In this document: positions 1 through 8,156 of the stretch, one piece after another
How positions within the stretch are numbered: the first letter of the stretch is position 1
Layout: every line of letters starts with the position of its first letter
Origin: Lachnospiraceae bacterium UBA7026
GTDB lineage: Bacteria; Bacillota; Clostridia; Lachnospirales; Lachnospiraceae
Direction: 5' to 3'
Assembly: GCA_002494165.1 (NCBI GenBank)
Contig: DLBH01000077.1
Coordinates: forward strand, 13,047-58,051
DNA: 45,005 nucleotides
Notes under the pieces: model-generated
Told to the model about the DNA's origin: nothing
Databases searched by the model: none
What the model saw: the letters and a program-made list of their open reading frames with translations, nothing else
Made by a program: the position numbers and the translations under genes

Positions 1-249
1 GAAGTGGCGGGGGCTGTCTCCATCAATGAGTTTCTGCCCTGCCTCTATTCAGACCAGTTTATCGGAATCAGCCCAAAAAAGATCTACCAGTTCTATCAAT
101 TTCCGGAATTCGTTTTCATACCAATTCTGGTGGATGCCAGTCATCCCTTTATGATCAGTACTCTCCTGGTTACCCATAAAACCAAGTTTATCACCTCTGA
201 GACCAAGCGTTTCATAGATTACCAGAACTCCCTTTCCCAGCAGGAATGA
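1..249 (+). CDS. LysR-type transcriptional regulator, C-terminal fragment
   Basis: The reading frame is open at the left edge, so only about 82 C-terminal residues are present. The start, helix-turn-helix and most of the effector domain lie outside the window. The segment reads as the last part of a LysR substrate-binding domain: a VAGAVSINEFLP stretch resembles the usual 'G.Gi..lP' turn, and the ending with a strand (FVFIPILVD), a second strand (ISTLLVTHKT) and a final helix (SETKRFIDYQ) matches how LysR effector domains finish. The ATG-like position inside the segment (GTG at base 4) is not a real start. It faces the minus-strand TPR gene and shares a bidirectional terminator with it. The family call is by pattern only; the target genes cannot be known from here. 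Confidence 0.6.
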   Translation, partial: EVAGAVSINEFLPCLYSDQFIGISPKKIYQFYQFPEFVFIPILVDASHPFMISTLLVTHKTKFITSETKRFIDYQNSLSQQE

Positions 250-370
250 AAAAGAATGGGACCAGGACTGCCAGGACCAGGACTGGAAAGTATTAAATCT
301 ATGGAAAACCAGAGCCAGGACCTATTCCATAAAATCATTCTATAATTATCATAAAGAATCCAGGAAAACA

Positions 371-410
371 AAAAAATCTGCCGTGGCCACCACGACAGAT
401 TTTTCTTTAT
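371..410. terminator. bidirectional intrinsic terminator
   Basis: An A-rich tract and ATCTG (376-380) pair with CAGAT (396-400) followed by TTTTTC, and CGTGG (382-386) pairs with CCACG (390-394), with a single mismatch between the two stems. T runs exist on both strands, so the hairpin can end both the plus-strand LysR gene and the minus-strand TPR gene. Confidence 0.8.
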
Positions 411-452
411 TCTTATATAGCTTTATATATCTGATTCTTCCTGCACTTAATT

Positions 453-1916
453 CTACTGCTGCTCAGCAGACTCCTCTGTTTCAGAGCTTTCCCTGCCTTC
501 CGTCTCCGGCTTCTCAGCAGTCTTGGCTGCTTCCTCGGCATCCTTAACTTGCAGATCCAGACCGTAGTTGGCTGACTTCACAACCAGGTCTCTATCCTCA
601 CATTCATTGATGATCAGATAGAAGTAGGCCTTGCCGCCATCCCCCTTATTAAGTTGCTTATAGCACATGGCCAGCTCATAAAGAGTATTGTAATCTTTCT
701 TGTACTTATAGGAATCCTCCAGGTCTTCGAGAGCCTTATCGTACTTGTAATTCCTGGAATACTCCATACCACTCTCATAGAGCTGGGAAGCGGCCTTGTC
801 AAAGGCATCCTCCATGGAGCTGTAGAGATTCTTGGACGTGTCAGAGGGCAGGGACTCCGGGTCAACTTCTGAGAGATAATCGGCGCACTTGATATAGTCG
901 CCGCTCTGGTAGGCATCATTGGCCTTGATCAGACAGTCATACATGCTGTCCTCTCCCTCGGACCCCTCATAGACCTTCAGGCTCTTCTTAAGGCTGGAAT
1001 TCTCCTCTTTGAGGGCTTTCTTGTCCTGCTTGAGGGTGCTGATCTCAGAATCCTTCTGGTCAACAGTCTCATTATACTCTGTCTTCAAACTGTTATAGTC
1101 CACGCTGGCCCCGGCCCGTACACTGGGGATTACCAGAACGAACATAACGATCACGCCGATGGCCAGGCCGATCAGCATATAGACAAATTGCTTCCAGGTC
1201 TCCTTGTTTGGATCCTCATAATGATCCACCGGCCGGACATTCTTCAGATTATCACTGTCCGCTTTCTGGATTACTGCGGCAACACTTTCAATCTCTTTCT
1301 CCGGGTTCCCCCCGATCTGCCTGAGATATCTTCTGGCCCTTGTGTTATACCTGTCCACAGAGAGCACATTATTAAGATCAAGCTCCGCTGCCTTATTATC
1401 TCCCGCCCGCATATGAAGGAGGGCCAGGAGCAGGTGCCCATTCACGAACTTAGGCGTGAGGGACAGTACCTTTTTGATCTGGATCAGGGCCAGGTCATCG
1501 CTGCCCTGCTTAGCGTAGGAGAGGGCCTGGTTATACTTTTTAGCTGTCTCATTGATAGACTCAAATACAGCGGGATGCTCTTTCATCCTCTTTACGTAGT
1601 TCACAGCCAGATTGGTCTCCGAAGGGTCCAGCCTGGAACTTGTCAACCACTGCTCATAGGCTCTGCCACCCTCGCCGGTCTCATAATAGACAAGGCCTAG
1701 CAGATTGCGGGCCTCTATATGTCCCTTATTAAAGTACAGCGCCTTCTTCAGCAGTTCTTTGGCACCGCTTAAATCTAAGAGCTGTGCCTTCTCAAGACCT
1801 GCATTATAGAAGTAATTCGCTGTGTTTAAAGCCTTATCAATATGCTTATTGTTAAAGCCGCAGGACGGGCATGGGCCCTGTACCTTGACTTTATGGCCAC
1901 ATTTTAAACACTTCAT
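453..1916 (-). CDS. zinc-ribbon / TPR membrane protein
   Basis: A 487-aa protein of unknown function. Residues 3-19 form a zinc ribbon (Cys3, Cys6, Cys16, Cys19). Residues about 28-200 are TPR-like helical repeats. There is one transmembrane segment at about 243-266, then a charged coiled coil at about 275-316. A second TPR-like block lies at 325-460, and the tail is Glu/Thr-rich and acidic. With the zinc ribbon and first TPR block before the single TM, the likely topology is cytoplasmic N-half and extracytoplasmic C-half, but this is inference. AGGAGG sits 6 nt before the ATG. It is the last gene of the valS-folC-small ORF series and ends at a bidirectional terminator. TPR proteins usually bind partners, so a scaffolding role in the envelope is plausible but unproven. 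Confidence 0.85.
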   Translation of the reverse strand: MKCLKCGHKVKVQGPCPSCGFNNKHIDKALNTANYFYNAGLEKAQLLDLSGAKELLKKALYFNKGHIEARNLLGLVYYETGEGGRAYEQWLTSSRLDPSETNLAVNYVKRMKEHPAVFESINETAKKYNQALSYAKQGSDDLALIQIKKVLSLTPKFVNGHLLLALLHMRAGDNKAAELDLNNVLSVDRYNTRARRYLRQIGGNPEKEIESVAAVIQKADSDNLKNVRPVDHYEDPNKETWKQFVYMLIGLAIGVIVMFVLVIPSVRAGASVDYNSLKTEYNETVDQKDSEISTLKQDKKALKEENSSLKKSLKVYEGSEGEDSMYDCLIKANDAYQSGDYIKCADYLSEVDPESLPSDTSKNLYSSMEDAFDKAASQLYESGMEYSRNYKYDKALEDLEDSYKYKKDYNTLYELAMCYKQLNKGDGGKAYFYLIINECEDRDLVVKSANYGLDLQVKDAEEAAKTAEKPETEGRESSETEESAEQQ

Positions 1917-1951
1917 TATCTTCCTCCTAACTGTAAGAGCGAATGTCCAGA

Positions 1952-2110
1952 CTACTTGCTTTTCTTATCCGGCTTATCCTTGAGCTCCTCCACCATCTCA
2001 TTCACGATATCTGTAATATCCTTAAGATCATCTTCAAATAAAGCATCATCGGTGGCGTCAACACTTACAGCTGGTTTAAACTTCTTCAACTCCTGATTGA
2101 AATCAAACAT
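1952..2110 (-). CDS. small acidic hypothetical protein, 52 aa
   Basis: A 52-aa reading frame (starts MFDFNQELKKFKPAVSVDA, ends KDKPDKKSK) lies between folC and the TPR gene on the same strand. Its ATG is 8 nt after the folC stop, and an AGTGAGG ribosome-site-like sequence overlaps the folC end. The peptide is rich in Asp, Glu and Lys with amphipathic heptads (DDLKDITDIVNEMVEELK), suggesting one helix that may pair with a partner. No Cys or membrane segment. The position in a co-directional gene run and the tidy spacing support a real gene. I do not recognise the family. Confidence 0.6.
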   Translation of the reverse strand: MFDFNQELKKFKPAVSVDATDDALFEDDLKDITDIVNEMVEELKDKPDKKSK

Positions 2111-2118
2111 AACTAGCC

Positions 2119-3405
2119 TCACTTTCCTACTATATCGCTCTCCAGTATCTTCCGGATCTCACCGACAAGGTATAAAGATCCCAGACACAAGCAGTATTCT
2201 TCATCACTCCGGTCCTGAAGCATGGCCTCCAAGGCTTCAGGAACAGTGTTATAGGAGCACACGGCCCCACAACCGCAGCGGCGGAATTCACCTTCTATAA
2301 GCCCGGTTCCCGCTGCCCTGTAACCTGATATTGCGGTAACATAAATCCTTCTGAAGGGTATGTCCGCAAGCATTCTTATCATCTGACTGTAGGACTTGTC
2401 ACTGCATACCGCAAAAAGCAGCAGCCAGGGACGGTCAGAATCCTCCAGCATCCTGCAGATTCTGCTGACAGCCCCGGGATTATGGGCCCCATCCACAAAA
2501 AAACGGGGCAGGAGTTCCTCCATCCTTCCCTCCCAGTGCATGGAAGAAAAGCCCTCAGTCAGAACATCTTCCTCCAGGTCCGGGAAAAGCACATGCAGGG
2601 CCAGAGCTGCCAGACCAGCGTTGGATACCTGGTAATCTACCCAGCTATACAGCCTGATTCTGTTAGATTTATAATAGCGACTATTAATCAAAAAATCAAT
2701 CTTATTCTCAGTTTTTTCACAGATAATCAACTCGTCTGCGGACAGGGAGAAACAAGGGGCGGAAAGCCTCTCAGCCTGCCTTCTTATTACCGGTCCGGCA
2801 CCGTTCTTCTCATCAATGAATACAACAGGTACACCGGGCTTGATGATTCCGGCCTTCTCGGCGGCAATCTTTTCCACCGTGTCCCCCAGGACCTCAGTGT
2901 GGTCCAGACTGATTGAGGTAATCACGCAGAGCAGGGGACTGCAGACATTGGTGGCATCCAGCCTTCCTCCCAGACCCGTCTCCATGATACAGTAATCGGG
3001 CATCTGGTCCCGGAATATAAGCAGGGCCATGAGAAACATAATCTCAAAAAATGTCAGGGGCGCCTGTCCGGCTTCCATGGCTTCCTCCATCAGCTTCCTT
3101 ACCTCCTTCCAGGCCTGGATCAGCTGATCCTCACTGCACATATGGAAATTAATCCGGAACCGCTCCCTCATGGTCACCAGGTGGGGGGAGGTAAAGAGAC
3201 CAGTCCGGTAACCCTTCCTGCGCAGAACCGCTTCCAGGTAGGCACACACAGACCCCTTGCCATTGGTCCCAGCCACATGGATCACCTTGAGCTGACGCTC
3301 TGGATGGCCCATCCTGTCCAGATAGAGAAGGAGATTATCGATGCCCGGGCCCTCACTGAACCTGGGAACCGAGAGGATCTCCTGCTCCATTTGCTCATAG
3401 GTCAT
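2119..3405 (-). CDS. folC: folylpolyglutamate synthase / dihydrofolate synthase
   Basis: Cytoplasmic Mur-ligase-family enzyme that adds glutamate to folates, and in bifunctional versions also joins dihydropteroate to glutamate. It shows the ATP-binding loop GTNGKGS (residues about 46-52), the ETGLGGRLDATN signature and the DGAHNPGA motif of the C-terminal domain. At 428 aa it has family-typical length. The ATG at 3405 was chosen; a GTG one codon upstream (3408) is also possible. The start lies 7 nt after the valS stop, so the two are almost certainly co-transcribed and perhaps translationally coupled. The valS-folC pairing is common in Firmicutes. Whether it has both activities cannot be settled from sequence. 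Confidence 0.95.
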   Translation of the reverse strand: MTYEQMEQEILSVPRFSEGPGIDNLLLYLDRMGHPERQLKVIHVAGTNGKGSVCAYLEAVLRRKGYRTGLFTSPHLVTMRERFRINFHMCSEDQLIQAWKEVRKLMEEAMEAGQAPLTFFEIMFLMALLIFRDQMPDYCIMETGLGGRLDATNVCSPLLCVITSISLDHTEVLGDTVEKIAAEKAGIIKPGVPVVFIDEKNGAGPVIRRQAERLSAPCFSLSADELIICEKTENKIDFLINSRYYKSNRIRLYSWVDYQVSNAGLAALALHVLFPDLEEDVLTEGFSSMHWEGRMEELLPRFFVDGAHNPGAVSRICRMLEDSDRPWLLLFAVCSDKSYSQMIRMLADIPFRRIYVTAISGYRAAGTGLIEGEFRRCGCGAVCSYNTVPEALEAMLQDRSDEEYCLCLGSLYLVGEIRKILESDIVGK

Positions 3406-3412
3406 CACCGCT

Positions 3413-6064
3413 TTATTTCTTCAGCTGGGCCAGACGCCCTGCCACTGTTTCGGCCATGGCAGTGTACTTGGCCAGCTTTTCCTTCTCTGCTTCCACCTTG
3501 GCGGCAGGGGCCTTGCTGATGAACTTCTCATTGGCCAGCATACCCTTGGCCCGCTTGATCTCACCGGCAAGCTTAGCCGCCTCTTTTTCCAGCCGGGCGA
3601 TCTCCTTATCCACATCCACCAGGTCAGCGAAGGGGATATAGATCACTGCGTCTGGAATAACCGTAGATACGGCGTCATCGGCGATACCGGTCTTATCTGC
3701 CTGCACATGAACCTCAGACGCATGGCCCAGGGTGGCAAAGAAGACCTTGGAACCCTCAAAGATCTCCCGAATCTCCTCTTTGCCGGAAACCACATAAAGG
3801 CTGGCCTTCCTGCTGGGCGGGACATTCATCTCGGCCCGGAGATTACGGATATTGCGGACTGCCACCTTGATGGCCTCCACCTCAGTTTCCTCCTTCTCAA
3901 AGGAATACTTGTCCTCCCATACAGGCCAGGAGGATATCATAATGGACTCTTCCTCGTCCTGCAGACTGCAGAAGATCTCCTCTGTAATAAAAGGCATATA
4001 AGGATGAAGCAGCTTGAGAGCCGTGGTCAGCACCTTCTTTAAGGTAAAGAGGGCAGCTGCCTTGGTCTCGTCCTCCTCATTCCATAGCCTGGGCTTGACC
4101 ATCTCAATATACCAGTCACAGAACTCTTCCCAGATAAAATCATAGAGCTTGGCCACAGCAACACCGAAATCATAATTCTCCATGTTGTCGGTCACTTCTT
4201 TGACCAGCTTGTTCATCTTGGAAAGAATCCAGCGGTCCGCCGGTGTAAGGGCGTCAGCACTTACCGCCGCGATCTCTTCGGCGTCCGCCTTCTCAATATT
4301 CATAAGCATGAAACGGGATGCGTTCCAAACCTTGTTGGCAAAATTACGGCTGGCAAGGATCTTCTTCTCAGAAAAACGCATGTCATTGCCGGGGGCATTA
4401 CCCGTAACCAGGGTCAGTCTCAGGGCGTCGGCCCCATACTGGTTGATCACCTCAAGAGGATCGATACCATTGCCCAGGGACTTACTCATTTTTCTTCCCA
4501 GTTCATCACGGACCAGACCATGAATCAGTACGTCCTTAAAGGGGGATACTCCTGTCTGCTCATAGCCGGAGAATACCATACGGATTACCCAGAAGAAAAT
4601 GATGTCATATCCGGTTACCAATACATCGGTAGGATAGAAATATTTAAAATCTTCTGTCTCCTCAGGCCAGCCCAGAGTGGAGAATGGCCAGAGGGCAGAA
4701 CTGAACCAGGTATCCAGGGTATCCTCATCCTGGGTCAGATGGCTGCAGCCACACTTGGGGCAGGTCCTGGGCATATCAGGACTGACCGTGATCTCACCGC
4801 ACTCATCGCAGTAGTAGGCCGGAATCCGGTGCCCCCACCAGAGCTGTCTGGAGATACACCAGTCCCTGATATTATTAAGCCAGTGAAGGTAGGTCCTGTC
4901 AAAGTGCTCAGGCACAAAGCGGAGCTCCCCGTTTTTAACTGCTTGGATGGCCGGCTTAGCCAGTTCATCCATCTTTACAAACCACTGCTTCTTGACCATG
5001 GGCTCAACTGTCGTATGACAACGGTCATGGGTCCCGACATTGTGGTCATGCTTCTCTATTCTTACCAGATAGCCCTTCTCATCAAGCTCCTTTACCAGAG
5101 CGGCCCGGCAGTCATAGCGGTCCATTCCCTCGAACTTGCCGCCATTGGCATTGATGGTGCCATCATCGTTCATCACATTGATCTCTTCGAGATCGTGTCT
5201 CTTTCCTACTTCAAAATCGTTGGGATCGTGGGCCGGGGTAATCTTTACGGCACCGGTACCAAACTCTTTATCCACATAGGTGTCGGCCACGATGGGGATC
5301 TCCCTGTTTACAATAGGCAGCAGGGCCATCTTGCCAACCAGATCCTTGTAGCGGTCGTCCTCGGGGTGAACGGCGATAGCCGTATCACCCAGCATGGTCT
5401 CGGGCCTTGTAGTGGCGATCTCGATCACCTGGTCCGTACCTATGATGGGATAGTTGATATGCCAGAAATAACCTTCCTGGTCCTCATACTCTACCTCAGC
5501 GTCAGAGATGGAGGTCTGACATACGGGACACCAGTTGATAATACGGGATCCCCTGTAGATATAACCCTTCTTATAAAGGCGGATAAATACCTCCTGGACT
5601 GCCTTGGAGCAGCCTTCATCCAGGGTAAATCTCTCTCTGTCCCAGTCTGCGGAAGAGCCCAGCTTCTTCAGCTGGCTGACGATACGTCCGCCGTATTCTT
5701 CCCGCCATTCCCAGGTCCGCTTGAGGAAGCCTTCTCTGCCCAGTTCCTCCTTGTCGATACCTTCTTCTTTTAATTTATCGGTAACCTTCACCTCTGTGGC
5801 TATACTGGCATGGTCCGTTCCCGGCTGCCATAAAGCATTGTAGCCCTGCATACGCTTGAAACGGATCAGAATATCCTGAAGCGTGTTATCCAGGGCGTGG
5901 CCCATGTGAAGCTGGCCCGTGATATTGGGCGGCGGCATCACAATGGTGAAGGGTGTTTTACTTTTGTCTACTTCGGCGTGGAAATACTTCTTTTCCATCC
6001 ATTTTCCATAAAGCCTGTCCTCAATCTCTGCCGGATTGTAGGTTTTGCTCATCTCAGTCGCCAT
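3413..6064 (-). CDS. valS: valine--tRNA ligase
   Basis: Class I aminoacyl-tRNA synthetase that charges tRNA-Val in the cytoplasm. The HIGH signature is HMGH (residues 53-56) after PPPNITGQL, and the KMSKS signature is intact (about residue 525). The editing domain with its [12 protein letters not shown] motif, a Cys-rich zinc-binding element (CDECG, CPKCG), the anticodon-binding domain, and the C-terminal coiled-coil arm of about 70 residues are present. Length of 883 aa is normal. AGGAGG lies 11 nt before the first ATG; a second ATG four codons in is closer to optimal spacing. No T-box leader is visible in the 124-nt upstream gap, which is notable because many Firmicutes control valS that way. 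Confidence 0.98.
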   Translation of the reverse strand: MATEMSKTYNPAEIEDRLYGKWMEKKYFHAEVDKSKTPFTIVMPPPNITGQLHMGHALDNTLQDILIRFKRMQGYNALWQPGTDHASIATEVKVTDKLKEEGIDKEELGREGFLKRTWEWREEYGGRIVSQLKKLGSSADWDRERFTLDEGCSKAVQEVFIRLYKKGYIYRGSRIINWCPVCQTSISDAEVEYEDQEGYFWHINYPIIGTDQVIEIATTRPETMLGDTAIAVHPEDDRYKDLVGKMALLPIVNREIPIVADTYVDKEFGTGAVKITPAHDPNDFEVGKRHDLEEINVMNDDGTINANGGKFEGMDRYDCRAALVKELDEKGYLVRIEKHDHNVGTHDRCHTTVEPMVKKQWFVKMDELAKPAIQAVKNGELRFVPEHFDRTYLHWLNNIRDWCISRQLWWGHRIPAYYCDECGEITVSPDMPRTCPKCGCSHLTQDEDTLDTWFSSALWPFSTLGWPEETEDFKYFYPTDVLVTGYDIIFFWVIRMVFSGYEQTGVSPFKDVLIHGLVRDELGRKMSKSLGNGIDPLEVINQYGADALRLTLVTGNAPGNDMRFSEKKILASRNFANKVWNASRFMLMNIEKADAEEIAAVSADALTPADRWILSKMNKLVKEVTDNMENYDFGVAVAKLYDFIWEEFCDWYIEMVKPRLWNEEDETKAAALFTLKKVLTTALKLLHPYMPFITEEIFCSLQDEEESIMISSWPVWEDKYSFEKEETEVEAIKVAVRNIRNLRAEMNVPPSRKASLYVVSGKEEIREIFEGSKVFFATLGHASEVHVQADKTGIADDAVSTVIPDAVIYIPFADLVDVDKEIARLEKEAAKLAGEIKRAKGMLANEKFISKAPAAKVEAEKEKLAKYTAMAETVAGRLAQLKK

Positions 6065-6114
6065 AGCTGTTTATTCCTCCTGAATCTACTTGCACATAAA
6101 GGCGCACTCTATAT

Positions 6115-6141
6115 AGTATAACTAATTCTGCCATTTGTCAC
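6115..6141 (-). promoter_or_regulatory. weak candidate promoter for valS
   Basis: On the minus strand TATACT (6115-6120) follows GTGACA (6136-6141) with a 15-nt spacer, shorter than the usual 17. It is in the only sizeable gap between the upstream run of genes and valS, so a start here is likely, but the hexamer pair is not strong. Confidence 0.3.
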
Positions 6142-6188
6142 GCAGAATAGTAAGAAATATGAAAAAACTCTCTATTGTTTTTCCCGGC

Positions 6189-7022
6189 TCATGCTCTTAT
6201 AAGCTCACTGCGGAACCGTCTCTGCATGGTCCTGACCTGTTTTTCCCTCTTGATCCGGGCTTCTTCCTCTCTGCCGCTCCCTGCCATAAACTGCAGCCGC
6301 CGGCAGGCCCCACTCAGGTCACTGTGGCGGAACTCTTCCAGAAACATCTGTCTTTTGGGCCGGAAGGACTCCAGGAGTATATCCGGCACCTCTAAGGACC
6401 GGATCTCCTCATCCGCCTTCTCCTCCCCTTCCAGGAAACAGACAGACATATAATAATAGAAAAGGCTCTTCTCCTCCTCCAGTTTCTGATAGGCCTTAAG
6501 AAAATCCAGGCCCGCGTCCTGGAAGCGGAACAGGCGCATCCTGGCGGCTCCCATATTATGACAGAGTTCCCCGGCCTCCTTGTCACTGATCTCCGGACAG
6601 GCCAGAGCCTTGTCATAGTAGTCTATGGCCGCGGAAGCCCTCCTGTTCTCCATCATCAGATCGCCCATCATTTTGAGCTGCAGATGAGTGGGGGCATTTT
6701 TCAGGCTCCGGTATTCATCCAGGATCTCCCGGATCTCCTCCTCATGAAAATAGCTGCCTTCCCGGAAAAGGGCGGCAAAATATTTCATCTGGTCCCGCTC
6801 AGGATTATTGAGCTTGGAAAGGCTTTTCGCCAGCTTTTCCAGACCCAGCTCCTCCTTCATGAAGAGCAGGAGCTCCTCGTCCGGAAGGCTGTGCAGATAG
6901 CAAATCATGTGCTGACTGAGATAGTAGCAGATCTCCTCATAGGAGTATACCAAAACTCCTGTTTCAGGAAACCGGTAGGGATGGTCCCCCAGACGGCCGG
7001 TACATATTAATGTCTCCCTCAT
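6189..7022 (-). CDS. conserved helical (TPR-like) protein linked to DUF5716/DUF5717 genes
   Basis: A 277-aa soluble protein with no signal peptide or membrane span. An N-terminal part (1-60, including LPDEELLLFMKEELGLEKLAK) is followed by helical hairpins resembling TPR repeats, for example residues about 120-150 (LMMENRRASAAIDYYDKALACPE) and 155-185 (LCHNMGAARMRLFRFQDAGLDF). The C-terminal tail is Arg/Lys/Glu-rich and probably helical. A GGGAGGTGG ribosome site overlaps the stop of the preceding actin-like gene, so it should be translated from the same messenger. The function is unknown. The constant partner genes (large DUF5717-like, actin-like) suggest it is an adaptor in the same complex, which is inference. 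Confidence 0.85.
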   Translation of the reverse strand: MRETLICTGRLGDHPYRFPETGVLVYSYEEICYYLSQHMICYLHSLPDEELLLFMKEELGLEKLAKSLSKLNNPERDQMKYFAALFREGSYFHEEEIREILDEYRSLKNAPTHLQLKMMGDLMMENRRASAAIDYYDKALACPEISDKEAGELCHNMGAARMRLFRFQDAGLDFLKAYQKLEEEKSLFYYYMSVCFLEGEEKADEEIRSLEVPDILLESFRPKRQMFLEEFRHSDLSGACRRLQFMAGSGREEEARIKREKQVRTMQRRFRSELIRA

Positions 7023-7035
7023 GGTCCACCTCCCT

Positions 7036-8133
7036 CTAGGAAATCAGGGAAAAGGGAAATACTGTGACAATCCCCGTTCCCGGATACATCTTACCAAATC
7101 CCAGATCCTTGAGAAGAATCACTCCGTCATTCTGGGAATTAAATCTTACGGAAACCCTCATCCTGGTGGTCTTTGGCGGCCGCTCCGGCAGGTTTTTGAT
7201 CTCGCAGACGGCCCCCTCCATCTCATTGGCCCAGGTATTGTGGTAGAAAAATTCTATTTTCTTACTCTTGTCCAGGATAATATCCACAAAGCCCCTGGTA
7301 TTGTACCACTCCCGGCCGATGGAAGTAATAGGGACATAGGAAGGTTTTCCTCCCTCTGAGGACACGATCCCTATGGTGTGGTAGACCATTTCCGGCCCGT
7401 CCATCAAAATCATGCCATCATCCATCAGAGGAATGGTGTTCTGTCCCAGAAGGCAGGCTCCGTTGGCATAGAGATTCTGGCCCAGAAATACCCGCCTGCC
7501 CGAACAGAGGTAGGTCAGGGTCTTCTTCATCCAGTTACCCTCAAAACCGGAGCCGGTCAGGAAGATGATATTGGCAGGATTCTGTACCAGAAAATGTCTC
7601 ATCATCTTACTGAACTTCTGATCCTGTTCCGGATCTCCACTCTTTATGCCATACTCCTCCAGGTCGACTTCCTTCATGACCGCCCGGTAGGCTTTCTGCC
7701 GGGCCCGGCGGATCTGGTCGATCAGAATATAGCGAAGGCTTCCTCCTTCATATTCCATCAGCAGGGTATTCCTGTCCCATATCATTCTTTCCTGATGGAA
7801 AACGTATTCCACAAAGGCACGGAACCTGGTGATAATCCTGGCCTCCCCCTTCACTTCCTCCGGCAGGAGGGAGGTCAGCCTTTCCCGGCTCTCAACGGAA
7901 GGGTCCTGCATGGCAAAAAACACAGCGGAAAAATCACTCCATTTTATCTGGTTTAATTCCATGTATTTCTCCAGAAGACCCATGCCGGCCCCGATATAAT
8001 CCTGGCTGTCCCCGGTGTCGAAGGGAAAGCATTCCTCTGCCATCTCCTCCTTGTCCTCGTGATAGATACTCAGAGACACCGAGGCGGGACCCAGGTCTAT
8101 GCCTGCCAGACATTTTCTTTCAAGCTGTTCCAT
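7036..8133 (-). CDS. actin/Hsp70-like fold protein (DUF5716-like)
   Basis: A 365-aa cytoplasmic protein whose layout resembles the ASKHA (actin/Hsp70/sugar kinase) fold. There is an N-terminal phosphate loop (CLAGIDLGPASVSLSIY), a second hairpin (LLMEYEGGSLRYILID) where Hsp70 proteins have DLGGGT, and a late adenosine-site-like stretch (FLTGSGFEGNW, then QNLYANGACLLG). A beta-rich tail ends the protein. The second loop lacks the canonical Asp, so ATP hydrolysis may be altered or lost. I recognise the set as DUF5716-like from memory of clostridial gene neighbourhoods; that name should be checked. The start is the ATG at 8133, with GGAGG 7 nt upstream; an in-frame TTG at 8160 overlaps the previous gene and has no such site. 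Confidence 0.85.
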   Translation of the reverse strand: MEQLERKCLAGIDLGPASVSLSIYHEDKEEMAEECFPFDTGDSQDYIGAGMGLLEKYMELNQIKWSDFSAVFFAMQDPSVESRERLTSLLPEEVKGEARIITRFRAFVEYVFHQERMIWDRNTLLMEYEGGSLRYILIDQIRRARQKAYRAVMKEVDLEEYGIKSGDPEQDQKFSKMMRHFLVQNPANIIFLTGSGFEGNWMKKTLTYLCSGRRVFLGQNLYANGACLLGQNTIPLMDDGMILMDGPEMVYHTIGIVSSEGGKPSYVPITSIGREWYNTRGFVDIILDKSKKIEFFYHNTWANEMEGAVCEIKNLPERPPKTTRMRVSVRFNSQNDGVILLKDLGFGKMYPGTGIVTVFPFSLIS

Positions 8134-8156
8134 AGTTATTCCTCCGTCCTTTTCTG

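Noticed and set aside
4520..5773. 417-codon plus-strand frame opposite valS
   Set aside because: It lies wholly inside a clear valS gene, with no ribosome site and no domain pattern.
6065..6188. T-box riboswitch upstream of valS
   Set aside because: Only 124 nt are available and no AGGGTGGNACCGCG-like T-box sequence is present.
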